From the NCBI GenBank assembly GCA_016124635.1, contig WGNJ01000027.1, positions 1 through 64,000 on the forward strand: a stretch of 64,000 nt of DNA, read 5' to 3'. This stretch comes from Alphaproteobacteria bacterium (GTDB lineage: Bacteria > Pseudomonadota > Alphaproteobacteria > Micropepsales > Micropepsaceae). Made by a program: the position numbers and the translations under genes. Below, in pieces: positions 20,104 through 29,037 of the stretch. Every line of letters begins with the position of its first letter. The first letter of the stretch is position 1. The notes beneath the pieces were generated by a model that was not told where the DNA came from, did not search any database, and was given only the letters and a program-made list of their open reading frames with translations.

Positions 20104-22788
20104 TCACTCCACATCCAGCCAGTTCGGCCCGGCGGCGGCGTCAACTTCGACCGGCACCTTCAGGGCGATTGCCGTATTCATCCGCTCGCGGACGAACTCT
20201 TTGACCTTCGCCAGATCGGCCTTCGGAACTTCCAGCACCAGTTCGTCATGGATCTGCAGAATCAGCCGGGATTTGGGCGAGACGCTCGCCAGATCCCGGT
20301 CGATCGAGATCATGGCCATTTTGATCAGGTCCGCGGCCGAGCCCTGAATCACAGTGTTGATCGCCGTTCGCTCGGCCAGATTCTTCTGCCGGCCGGTCGT
20401 CGATTTGATCCCCTGAATCGGCCTGCGCCGACCCAGGATCGTTTTCACGTAGCCGGTCGATTTCGCCTCTTCCAGCACGGAAGTCATCCAGGAATCGATC
20501 CCCGGATAGCGTCCGAAATAGGCTTCGATAAATTCGGCAGCCTCGTGCTGGGATATCCCCAGGCGAGACGACAGCCCATAAGCGCTGAGCCCGTAGATCA
20601 CGCCGAAATTGACGGTTTTCGCCTGCCGCCGCTGATCTTCGGAGACGGCAGACTCCGGCACGCCGAAAATCTGGGCCGCGACGACCGAGTGAATGTCGTG
20701 CCCTGAGGCGAAGGCCTGCATCAGCCCGGCATCCTGGCAGAAGTGGGCCAGCATTCGCAGCTCAATCTGGCTGTAATCGGCCGTCAGCAGTACCCAGTCT
20801 TCGCCGGGGGCGACGAAGGCCTGGCGAATTTGCCGGCCTTGCTCGGTACGCACCGGGATGTTCTGCAGATTCGGGTCGCTGGAACTGAGCCGGCCCGTGG
20901 CGGCGACGGTCTGGTTGAACGAGGCATGCACGCGGCCGTCGGGGCCGACTTCGCCGGGCAGGGCATCCAGATAAGTGCTCTTCAGCTTCGCGAGCTGACG
21001 GTGTTCGATCAGCAACCGGGGCAGGGGGTGCAGCGGGGCCAGTTCTTCGAGCACTTCAGCGGCCGTGGATGGTTCGCCCTTCGGCGTTTTGCCGAGAATC
21101 GGCAGTTTCAGGCGGTCGTAAAGAATGTCCCGAAGTTGCGGCCCACTGGCGATATTGAACGTGCCGCCGGCGTGCGTGTAGATCTCTTTTTCGATCTGCT
21201 CCAGCCGGTCGGCGAATTCGGACGACAGCCGGTTCAGCCTGGGCACGTCGACGACGACACCGGCCTGTTCCATGCGAGCCAGAACGCTCACGAGCGGCCT
21301 TTCGACGGTCTCGTATAGGTCCCAGAGGCCCTGTTCGTGGACGATCGGTTCGAGCTTTTCGGCGATTCGCCAGGTGGCGTCGGCATCTTCGGCCGCATAA
21401 TGTGCGACTCTCGCCACGTCGACTTCGTCCATCCGCTTCTGATTCTTGCCTTTGCCGATCAGGTCGGTGATCGGGATCATCTCGTGATCCAGCAGGCGGC
21501 GGGAGAGTTCGTCCAGGCTGTGATTGCGCTCGCCTGACTCCAGCAGATAGCTCAGGACCATGGTGTCCAGGAGTTGGCCGGCGGGGGGCAGGCCAGCCCG
21601 CGACAGCATGATCCAGTCGTATTTCACGTTCTGGCCGACGATCGTGCGTGCCGGGTCTTCGAAGATCGGGCGGAGTTTTTCCAGCGTTTCGGCCGTGTTC
21701 AAAACGGTGTCGAACATCGGCCCACGAACGGGCAAATAATATGCGACTTCCGGCTGCCAGGCGAACGCCAGGCCCACCAGTTCGGCCCGGTTGGGGTTCG
21801 TGCCGGTCGTTTCGGTGTCGAAGCAGAAGCGTGGCTGTTCGGACAGTTCGGCGACGAAGGCTTCGAGCTTTTCGGGCGTGTCCACGATCCGGTAATCGGC
21901 CCGCCACTCGGCAGCCGTGCCACCCGTGCCGAAAAGCTCAGCGACTTCCTTCTGAAACCTGTGAAAGCCGCACTGGCGGCACAGTTCGTTGACGGCGTTC
22001 ATGTCGGGCGGAGTGAGCTTCAGGTTCTCCCAGGTCGTTTCCAGGGGCAGATCGTCCTGCAGCTTGACGAGTTCACGGGCGGCCAGTGCCGTCGCCGCGT
22101 GGTCGATCAGCTTCTGCTTCTTCGCACCCTTCACTTCCTCGACTCTGGCCAGAAGTGCGTCGAGACTGCCGAACTGCTGCAGCAACTGAGCGCCGGTTTT
22201 CAGCCCGATGCCGGGCACACCAGGAATGTTGTCGGCCGTATCTCCTGTGAGAGAAAGCAGATCGACGATCTGATCGGGCCTCACGCCCCAATCGGCCAGC
22301 AGGGCCGCTTCGTCGATGGCCTCCTGCTTGCGAAGGTTGAAGAGTCGCACATGGGGGCCGATCAACTGGCGGGCGTCCTTGTCGGACGTGCAGACGGTGA
22401 CGTCGAGCCCTTCGCTGGCCGCGCGGCGAACGAGCGTGGCGATGACGTCATCGGCCTCCGCCCCCGTGGCTTCGACGACGGGCACCTGAAACGCTTCGAA
22501 GGCCGACTTGATCACGGGCAACTGCAGGCGGAGATCCGTCGGCATTTCCTCCCGCTGGGCTTTGTAGGTGGGCAGAAGCGATTCGCGAAAGACTGGCCCG
22601 GGGCCGTCCCAGGCGGCTGCCAGATAATCGGGTTTGTGGGTCTTGATCAAGTTGATCAAGTCCCGAATGATTCCGAAGACAGCGTGAGTCGGTTGGCCGG
22701 CCGGACCGGTCATGGCTGGTATTGCGTGGTAAACCTGGTAAATTAGAGAGAATGAGTCGAGGATGAAGAATTGTGGTCGCATGGCCAT
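20104..22788 (-). CDS. polA: DNA polymerase I
   Basis: Repair and Okazaki-fragment processing polymerase, 894 residues. All three domains appear intact: the 5' nuclease (about 1-290, with ATGAEADDVIATL, TSDKDARQL and GVPGIGLKTGAQLL), a 3'-5' exonuclease with acidic motifs (CFDTETTG, GQNVKYDW, HYAAEDADATWRI), and the polymerase domain (about 560-894, with LLTADYSQIELRMLAHF, RRQAKTVNFGVIYGLSAYGL and LQIHDELVLEVP). Unlike many bacteria, proofreading motifs are retained. ATG at 22788 or 22782. The final 21 codons are duplicated at 18754-18826. Confidence 0.96.
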   Translation of the reverse strand: MAMRPQFFILDSFSLIYQVYHAIPAMTGPAGQPTHAVFGIIRDLINLIKTHKPDYLAAAWDGPGPVFRESLLPTYKAQREEMPTDLRLQLPVIKSAFEAFQVPVVEATGAEADDVIATLVRRAASEGLDVTVCTSDKDARQLIGPHVRLFNLRKQEAIDEAALLADWGVRPDQIVDLLSLTGDTADNIPGVPGIGLKTGAQLLQQFGSLDALLARVEEVKGAKKQKLIDHAATALAARELVKLQDDLPLETTWENLKLTPPDMNAVNELCRQCGFHRFQKEVAELFGTGGTAAEWRADYRIVDTPEKLEAFVAELSEQPRFCFDTETTGTNPNRAELVGLAFAWQPEVAYYLPVRGPMFDTVLNTAETLEKLRPIFEDPARTIVGQNVKYDWIMLSRAGLPPAGQLLDTMVLSYLLESGERNHSLDELSRRLLDHEMIPITDLIGKGKNQKRMDEVDVARVAHYAAEDADATWRIAEKLEPIVHEQGLWDLYETVERPLVSVLARMEQAGVVVDVPRLNRLSSEFADRLEQIEKEIYTHAGGTFNIASGPQLRDILYDRLKLPILGKTPKGEPSTAAEVLEELAPLHPLPRLLIEHRQLAKLKSTYLDALPGEVGPDGRVHASFNQTVAATGRLSSSDPNLQNIPVRTEQGRQIRQAFVAPGEDWVLLTADYSQIELRMLAHFCQDAGLMQAFASGHDIHSVVAAQIFGVPESAVSEDQRRQAKTVNFGVIYGLSAYGLSSRLGISQHEAAEFIEAYFGRYPGIDSWMTSVLEEAKSTGYVKTILGRRRPIQGIKSTTGRQKNLAERTAINTVIQGSAADLIKMAMISIDRDLASVSPKSRLILQIHDELVLEVPKADLAKVKEFVRERMNTAIALKVPVEVDAAAGPNWLDVE

Positions 22789-23112
22789 GAGGGAATTTTT
22801 CCGGGACTGCTGGCGTCAGAGTCTGTAGAGGGACAACAACGGGTCGGGGACCTCACGAAGATCAGGATACGGCAAACAGGATGTCGCGGGGTAGGCTGGA
22901 GTACGTCGGAGTTTCCGTCGGGTGGGTGCCTTTGGCGAATCGGCCCTGAAGCGAGGCGATAAAATCGTCACGATACGAATGGCCGTATCAGACTCACAGG
23001 CAAATAGGCGGAATCGTGTGCTCGGCCGGATCATTGCGGATCAGGTATGCCATAATCGGTTGATTGACGGCCTTCCGGCTACAGGGTTCATCCGGTAGGG
23101 AGCCATTGCGCT
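22789..23112. other. Divergent intergenic region, polA and coiled-coil gene
   Basis: 324 bp between two divergent start codons, expected to contain both promoters. GGGAG just before 23113 serves the rightward gene. No gene or strong hairpin is seen. Confidence 0.5.
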
Positions 23113-24711
23113 ATGGCGGCAAGCAACGATAATCAGGGTTTGAAGATTGCGGTGGCCGCACTGGCCACCTTCACGGTGCTCTTCGCGAGTACCACATACT
23201 ATTTCTACAGCGAGTCTTCCAAGGCGCTGAGCCAGGCGGAAAGCGCCAAGAAGGCGGCGACCGAAGCCGCCGGTCAGCAGGCTGCCTCGGAAGCCGCGTT
23301 GAAGGATCTCGGCGTGGCTCTCGGCTACGCTAGCCTCAGGCCAGCCGAAGGCGGCGCGTTTCCGGATCTCGAAGCTCTCAAGGCTTCGATCAACCAGACC
23401 GTGACTGGGCTTCGCGCTTCGGCCGAACAAAAAATTCTGGCCAAAATTCCCGATGCTCCCTCCGTGCGTCAGGAACTCACCAAAAATCAGGAACTCGTCA
23501 CGCTGATGGAAGATCAGCGGGCCGCGGCCAGTCGGTTCCTGGCCAATCCTTCCGCCGATTTGCGTTCGCAAATCGAGAATCTGGCTGATCTTCTGAAGAC
23601 AGCATCCGAAGTCGAGGCGGAATTCTTCGTCGACAACTACAATCTTCGTAAGGCATTGGCCAGCGTCAATTCCGTTCACGAAGAACAGTTGAAGACGACT
23701 CAGACGGAACTTGAGAAGATCAAGGCCGACCTGGCCGCTGTTCAGAAGGGGCACGAAGAAGGCCGCGTCGATCTGACCGAATCGGTCGAAACGGCCCGCC
23801 GGGAAGCCAACCTGAAGGAAACCGAACTGGCGGCGATGCAGGGTACGCTGGCCGAAGCGACGAGCAGGCACAGCACCGAGCGTTCCGAACTGGTCGGTCA
23901 GCTTCGCGAAATTCGCGACAAGACTCAGCGTAAGGAAGACATTCTCGACAATCCGGACGGCAAGGTCACTTTCGTCGACTACGGCACGAAGACCGCCCGC
24001 GTCGACGTGACTCGCAGCATGGGCGTGCGTCCGACGATGCGATTCACGATCTTCGACCGCAAGGCTGTCGGAATTCCGACCGACAAGCCCAAGGGTCAGA
24101 TCGAAATCACCGAAGTCGGCACCCAGTACAGCATCGGCCGGATCATCGAAACCAAGGATCTCGCCAAGCCGATCGTCGCTGGCGACATCCTCTACTCGGC
24201 TGGCTGGAACGCGACCGAACCTCAGCAATTCGCCCTCATCGGCCCACTTGACATCGACCGGGACGGCAAGGACGACCGTAATGACATTCTCCAGATGATC
24301 GCTTCTTCCGGTGGAACCGTCACTTACGATCTTCAGTTGATCTCCGGTGAAGCGATCGAAAAGGGCAAGCTCAGTGCCCGGATCGCCTGGTATGTCGACG
24401 ACGATCGCGACATGTCTCCGGAACAGCTCCGCAGCATGACCGAAGCCCAGCGTGACTTCCTGCAGAGGAAGAACGAAGTGCTTCGCGAAGCCCGGAGCCT
24501 GGGAATCCGGCCGCTGCCGCTGACACGTTTGCCCGGTATGCTCGGCTTCAGCTTCAAGACGCTGCGAACATCGCCCGTCGAAGGCGTCGACGAATCGGCA
24601 ATCCGCAAAATGACGCGACCCTCGGGCAGGGCTCCGCAGGAAAACCCCGGAAGTGGTGAACCGGCCGAACAGCCGGGCACGCCTCCGACCTCGGGCGATC
24701 CCGCTCAATGA
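23113..24711 (+). CDS. Membrane-anchored coiled-coil protein
   Basis: A 532-residue protein I cannot name. One N-terminal transmembrane segment (about residues 10-30, IAVAALATFTVLFASTTYYF) is followed by long Ala/Glu/Lys/Gln-rich heptads (about 35-290, for example LKTTQTELEKIKADLAAVQK). A compact beta-rich region comes next (about 300-440, KVTFVDYGTKTARVDVTRSM and WNATEPQQFALIGPLDIDRD), then a Pro/Gly-rich tail. The layout is that of planctomycete envelope proteins with a periplasmic rod and a small C-terminal domain. A scaffold role is inference. A strong terminator follows at 24749. Confidence 0.7.
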   Translation: MAASNDNQGLKIAVAALATFTVLFASTTYYFYSESSKALSQAESAKKAATEAAGQQAASEAALKDLGVALGYASLRPAEGGAFPDLEALKASINQTVTGLRASAEQKILAKIPDAPSVRQELTKNQELVTLMEDQRAAASRFLANPSADLRSQIENLADLLKTASEVEAEFFVDNYNLRKALASVNSVHEEQLKTTQTELEKIKADLAAVQKGHEEGRVDLTESVETARREANLKETELAAMQGTLAEATSRHSTERSELVGQLREIRDKTQRKEDILDNPDGKVTFVDYGTKTARVDVTRSMGVRPTMRFTIFDRKAVGIPTDKPKGQIEITEVGTQYSIGRIIETKDLAKPIVAGDILYSAGWNATEPQQFALIGPLDIDRDGKDDRNDILQMIASSGGTVTYDLQLISGEAIEKGKLSARIAWYVDDDRDMSPEQLRSMTEAQRDFLQRKNEVLREARSLGIRPLPLTRLPGMLGFSFKTLRTSPVEGVDESAIRKMTRPSGRAPQENPGSGEPAEQPGTPPTSGDPAQ

Positions 24712-24748
24712 TCCGGATCTGACTTCCGGGTCTTCGAAGAACAGTACT

Positions 24749-24790
24749 AAAAGGAAACGCGTGCCGGGATTTCGGCACGCGTTTCCTTTT
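24749..24790. terminator. Strong bidirectional intrinsic terminator
   Basis: Perfect 17-bp stem (arms 24749-24765 and 24774-24790) with an eight-base loop that can close one further pair. The stem ends in AAAAGG/CCTTTT, giving a U-tract in both directions. It lies between the convergent genes at 23113-24711 and 24824-25291. Confidence 0.92.
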
Positions 24791-24823
24791 ATCGAACGAA
24801 CGTATCGTCGGACAGGCCGTCCA

Positions 24824-25291
24824 TCACTCCAGGGCGATGTCGAAGGTGTTGCTTCCGCTTTCGACTTTCTTCGTCAAGCCGCTCGTATCCGGCTTTTCGT
24901 ATTTCTCCGGAATGGTCCGTTCCTGTTTCTTGACCGGTTCGCCGGGAGCCGGAGTGTTCAGGGCGTTCGGATCGACGTCGGAAACGATCACCCGATACTC
25001 ACCTACGACGGCACCGTCATTCGGATTGGTCGTCTGAAGGGAGTAGGATCCATCCGGGCCGATGACGGAATTGGCGTTACTTCCGTCCGGGTTGACCGAA
25101 ATGAATGAGATCGTGCCTTTCGTCAATGGCTTGCCTTGATAGGTGACTTTGCCGCTGACCCTCGCCATTTCCGGACCGCCCGAGCCGCCGCAGCCGACGA
25201 CAAACGCCGACAGCACACAGGAGATAACCAGTTTCAGGCAATTCGCACACTGGATTCGGAACACGTCGATTTCTCCGCAAGTAGTTCGCAT
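24824..25291 (-). CDS. Lipoprotein with transthyretin-like domain
   Basis: A 155-residue protein with a hydrophobic leader ending in the lipobox-like FVVGC (about residue 34), then a Gly/Ser linker and a small beta-sandwich: ARVSGKVTYQGKPLTKGTIS, GPDGSYSLQT, VGEYRVIVSDV and a terminal NTFDIALE strand. It belongs to the same class as the lipoprotein at 1844-2368. It follows the DUF1559 gene on the same strand by 73 bp; such pairs are common in planctomycetes. Function unknown. Confidence 0.8.
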   Translation of the reverse strand: MRTTCGEIDVFRIQCANCLKLVISCVLSAFVVGCGGSGGPEMARVSGKVTYQGKPLTKGTISFISVNPDGSNANSVIGPDGSYSLQTTNPNDGAVVGEYRVIVSDVDPNALNTPAPGEPVKKQERTIPEKYEKPDTSGLTKKVESGSNTFDIALE

Positions 25292-25364
25292 TTCAGATAT
25301 TCGGCCGGCAACGGATTCCGGTCATCTCCGTTTGCCGACCTCCCGGATCGTCCGCCGCGTCGGA

Positions 25365-26375
25365 TCAATAGGCGTCCGCCGAGATGACTTCGCCTTGCCC
25401 GCGGGTGCTCAAACCCTGATAGATCGGGAAGGAGATCTGCTCCTTGATGAACTTCACGGAGCCGTCGCACATGGCGAAGTTCGCTCCGCCAGCATGCTGC
25501 GAGCGGAATGAGTATTGCCTCGTCCAGTTTTCCACGTTGGCGGGCTGGAGCCTGTAGTTCAAGGGAATCGCTGTCGAGCCGATCGTCTGGTTGGCATGCA
25601 CCCAGCAGTTCCAGCGGGTGATGCGCCGGATCTGCTCGCCCATCATGAACGTATTGCTCGTGCCGTCCGTGATTTGCGCCACGCCGACGTTCGATCCCCA
25701 GGCCCAGAAGACGCCGCTGCCGGCGATACCGCCGTTTTCGATATCCTGGCCGCTTGCAGAAGTCCGGTTATGTCCCAGTTGAGGGCCACGACAGAATCGG
25801 CCAGTGTCGGTGCAGAGTACCACCGTGCCAGCCGCGGGTGCACAAGCGAGGCAGTTATCGCCCATGTTCCCCACATATGAAGTTCCCGCGCCTTCCTGAC
25901 CGATGATCTCGTCGGCGTTGGTGTTGTCGATGTTGGGGCTGTTGTCGGAGGGGCAAATCAGCGAGTTCACGATCGTCATCCGGACGGTCATGTTCTGCTG
26001 GCCCATGTAAACGGCCTTGTTCCAGCGCCAGCCGCCGCCGAGCTGATCACCCCACATGATGTTGAAGTTCACGGCGTTGTGACGTGGGGCCTGCTCCATC
26101 TGCGGCAGCAGCAGGACGATCCAGCTCGAATTGTTCCACGCCAGGCCCTGGGGGCCGAATACCGGGTGCAAGTAGAGCCCGGCAGGGAACTTGCCGTTGA
26201 CGTCGTGGTAGTTGTGAGCCGCCAGTGCGAGTTGCTTGATATTGTTCACGCACTGTGCCCGGCGGGCCGCTTCACGAGCGGACTGCACAGCGGGCAGCAA
26301 AAGTGAGATGAGTACAGCGATGATGGCGATGACCACCAACAGCTCGATGAGGGTGAAACCTCGTCGTTTCGTCAT
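25365..26375 (-). CDS. DUF1559 family pseudopilin-like protein
   Basis: A 336-residue protein with a type IV prepilin-like N-terminus ([19 protein letters not shown]), which predicts processing by a prepilin peptidase after the glycine. This is followed by the DUF1559 conserved block ([21 protein letters not shown]). Near the C-terminus it has the H-x9-DG motif ([17 protein letters not shown]) used to recognise this planctomycete-expanded family. ATG at 26375 with GGAG upstream; longer in-frame starts would bury the prepilin signal. Role unknown; probably assembled at the cell surface or in pseudopilus-like structures. Confidence 0.92.
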   Translation of the reverse strand: MTKRRGFTLIELLVVIAIIAVLISLLLPAVQSAREAARRAQCVNNIKQLALAAHNYHDVNGKFPAGLYLHPVFGPQGLAWNNSSWIVLLLPQMEQAPRHNAVNFNIMWGDQLGGGWRWNKAVYMGQQNMTVRMTIVNSLICPSDNSPNIDNTNADEIIGQEGAGTSYVGNMGDNCLACAPAAGTVVLCTDTGRFCRGPQLGHNRTSASGQDIENGGIAGSGVFWAWGSNVGVAQITDGTSNTFMMGEQIRRITRWNCWVHANQTIGSTAIPLNYRLQPANVENWTRQYSFRSQHAGGANFAMCDGSVKFIKEQISFPIYQGLSTRGQGEVISADAY

Positions 26376-26979
26376 GTGAAATTGCTCCTGATCGTTTGCG
26401 GACGGGGAATGGATAGACAGGGATTCAGTGGCATAAGCTGACACATTGTGACGCTTGAAGCCGCCTATCCGCGGACTTGAGGATGTCGAATTTGCGTGAG
26501 AGGGAGTTCATCAGGGTAAGTCGGTCGACTCCGAAAATATCAGAACCCGAGAGTCGATCTATAGCGAAATCGAAAAATTTTTGGCGTATTACCCGAACGG
26601 CATGGTTAATCAGGCCGAAATCGCTCGCCCCATCATGTCCGGTCATGAATTTTTGTGCCGTAGTTCCGTTCGTTACGATCGTGTTCCGTACGAAGCATCG
26701 AAACCTCCCGACGCACGCCCTGGCATTCGGAGAACGGCGGGTCGGATATCGCAAGTCTATAGAATCAGGAATGTTGTGTTTACGCCCAGGGCTGGCTGGC
26801 ACGATCTTTTTTGTCTCCATCGTTTCTCCAGATCAACAGGATTGTTGAATCCTGGCAGGTCTTTATCGAATTTGTTGGATTTGCTATTTTAAGCGTTACT
26901 CTATGACCTGAACTCAGGGATCCATCCGGCAGGAAGTTCGTTCTCAGGTTTCAGGTCATTCGATTTTCGAAGGACGGGC
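26376..26979. other. AT-richer divergent intergenic region
   Basis: 604 bp between divergent DUF1559 and regulator genes, AT-rich from about 26480 to 26900. No reading frame with planctomycete-like codon bias is seen. Upstream of the regulator, TTGTTG and TATTTT-like hexamers near 26872-26890 could be promoter elements, but the match is weak. Upstream regulatory sequence or decayed DNA are both possible. Confidence 0.5.
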
Positions 26980-27792
26980 TTGATCGTGGCACGCAAGAAA
27001 ACGTCCAACACCAAATCCTTCGTCAAGACTCAAATCTCCGCACGACTTCGTCGAGTTCGCATGGAACTTTTCGGCGAACACGGCGGGCCTGAACTCGCAC
27101 GACGGCTCGAACTTCCGGCACGTACCTGGTACAACTACGAAACCGGCGTGACCGTTCCGGCCGAAGTCATGCTCAGCTTCATCGACCAGACAGGCGTCAA
27201 CCCCGCCTGGCTGCTCACCGGCGACGGCTACGTTTACCGAAATCAGGCGGATGACATCGATTCGGTCAGCGAATCTCCGCTCCTGATGATCCGCCGCGGG
27301 CTCGAACAACTCGAATCCCAGTCCCGCGTCAGCCGTATCGATTCCGCCGGTATCGACGATCGGAACTGGTCCGTGGATTCACGCGCTCATTCCTGCTTCG
27401 TCCGGCTGCCATTGATCGAAATCGCGGAGCTGCAGAATTTTCAGCTCACCAAATTCGCCCAGCGCGACACGTTTCTCACCTACAGCGAATGGGTCCCCAA
27501 CCCGGATCACAGCGTTTGTGTCCGTGTCGAAAACGAAGCCATGAAGCCTCATTTGCCGGAAAACAGCGTGGCGGTCGTCGATTTGAGCCAGAATAAGCCG
27601 GAATTGCTGCACAGCCGCATGGTCGTTGCCCTCGATTCCCGAAACGAACCGGTATTCCGCTGGCTCGAACATTCCGGCGAACACTTTATCCTCAGGGCTG
27701 AAGTCCGGAATTATCCGACGATTCCCTACTCCGTGACCGATTCCCATGGCCGGATCCTCGGATCCGTCGTCGCAGTCAGCTCTCAGTGTTGA
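26980..27792 (+). CDS. CI/LexA-like helix-turn-helix regulator with degenerate S24 domain
   Basis: A 270-residue protein. The N-terminal part (about 20-85, ELARRLELPARTWYNYETGV then VNPAWLLTGDG) looks like a phage CI-type DNA-binding domain. The C-terminal part (about 140-265) resembles the S24 peptidase fold that triggers repressor self-cleavage. The usual G-D/N-S-M catalytic serine is replaced by NEAM (VRVENEAMKPHL), and the expected lysine position reads VFRWL, so autoproteolysis is unlikely. It would then act as a dimerising or sensing domain. Start TTG at 26980 (AAGGA five bases upstream) or GTG at 26986. No phage genes adjoin. Confidence 0.75.
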   Translation: MIVARKKTSNTKSFVKTQISARLRRVRMELFGEHGGPELARRLELPARTWYNYETGVTVPAEVMLSFIDQTGVNPAWLLTGDGYVYRNQADDIDSVSESPLLMIRRGLEQLESQSRVSRIDSAGIDDRNWSVDSRAHSCFVRLPLIEIAELQNFQLTKFAQRDTFLTYSEWVPNPDHSVCVRVENEAMKPHLPENSVAVVDLSQNKPELLHSRMVVALDSRNEPVFRWLEHSGEHFILRAEVRNYPTIPYSVTDSHGRILGSVVAVSSQC

Positions 27793-27865
27793 TTCCCTGA
27801 ACAGGCAACGACTTGAGCGGGGTTCTGGGCGATCCGGCAAAAGACTTCACCCGGGTTTTCGCAGC

Positions 27866-28888
27866 TCATTGCATCGCTTTCGCCCACTGGCCGATCCGCA
27901 CAGCACCGACGGCGGCCGCCGACTGGATGACCGCGGTATCGATCGGACGAACGCGATTCCCCAGGGTTTTGCTCAGTAAGCAATAATAAGCCGACTGGCG
28001 TGACGGCTCGCCTCCGATTAAGATACTTGCGAACCGGGGCTGGCAGAGCCATGGGTGCTCCAGCATGCATCGCACGTCTTCGGCGGTCACGATTGCCGAT
28101 AGCCACTGGCCACGTTCCTGGACGCTCAGGCTGCACGAAATATCGGCCACGCGTGTCCAGAAAGCCGCACGCATCAGGCCGGTCGAATTGACGGCTCGAG
28201 CGGCCTTTTCCAGAATCGGTTCATCGATCTGCCGGGTCGGTTCGTCCGGAACGCTCCGTTTCAGCAGGGTGGCCGACTTCAGCGCAGAATAGGTTTCGCC
28301 TGCCAGTGTCGTGAAGCTGCCGATGATCGTGCCGTCCGCCTCGACGGCGATCAGCTTCGTGTGCGAGCCTGGCCAGAGAAGTAACCAGGGGCGGTTCATC
28401 GATTCGGGTTCGGTCGCCGAGAGAATTTCGCGTATTCCCCAGACCTGCGTCTCTTCGCCACGCATGATGTCCTGAGCCAGCGACCCCGCGAATTCGTCCG
28501 GATTCGCCTTTTCCGGGCCCGTTCGCACTCCCGGCAGAATGCGAATCGGAACGCCCGGATTGAGCGGATCTCGCCAGACGATCGACCCCTTCGCGAGATC
28601 TTCAGCCCGAGCTGGCGCAAAAACATGGGGCAGGTTCACCAGGCCAGCATCGGAACCCAGCATTCCGGAAGCGACACATTCGACCGAAGCCGGGTCCTGG
28701 CCGAGCGGGCCGATCAGTTTGTCCATGCACGCCCGCACCGCGGCTTTGACGGGGTTATCCCCGTCGCCATGGGTATCGCGCACGCCGACGTCGAATTTCA
28801 CGGTTTCGGTGACTTTGCCGTTCAGGACGACGCTGGCACGTGTGTTGGTCGTACCGCCATCGAGGGCGATCCACAATTCAGAGTTCAT
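27866..28888 (-). CDS. dgoK: 2-dehydro-3-deoxygalactonokinase
   Basis: A 340-residue sugar kinase that phosphorylates 2-keto-3-deoxygalactonate in the De Ley-Doudoroff route of galactonate breakdown. Motifs fit the DgoK family: IALDGGTTNTRASVV (phosphate loop), ASGMLGSDAGL, LPGVRTG, MRGEETQVWG and LLWPGSHTKLI. ATG at 28888. No other dgo genes (dehydratase, aldolase) are nearby. It diverges from the regulator at 29038 across 149 bp, so that regulator could control it; this is inferred from position only. Confidence 0.88.
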   Translation of the reverse strand: MNSELWIALDGGTTNTRASVVLNGKVTETVKFDVGVRDTHGDGDNPVKAAVRACMDKLIGPLGQDPASVECVASGMLGSDAGLVNLPHVFAPARAEDLAKGSIVWRDPLNPGVPIRILPGVRTGPEKANPDEFAGSLAQDIMRGEETQVWGIREILSATEPESMNRPWLLLWPGSHTKLIAVEADGTIIGSFTTLAGETYSALKSATLLKRSVPDEPTRQIDEPILEKAARAVNSTGLMRAAFWTRVADISCSLSVQERGQWLSAIVTAEDVRCMLEHPWLCQPRFASILIGGEPSRQSAYYCLLSKTLGNRVRPIDTAVIQSAAAVGAVRIGQWAKAMQ

Positions 28889-29037
28889 GGGAGAGCTAAG
28901 ACGACTCCAACTGCGGGGTGTCGACCGGGTGATGAAGTGGTGGCGGGATCCTGCCGGATCGGTATCATGAACATAATCGAACCGCTCTTCCCTGGCCAAG
29001 CCCCAACCATCCGATCGCCCAACGGCGAATTTACGAG

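Noticed and set aside
26425-26820. 131-codon frame in the DUF1559-regulator interval
   Set aside because: AT-rich with no coding bias or motif, and it overlaps the DUF1559 promoter side.
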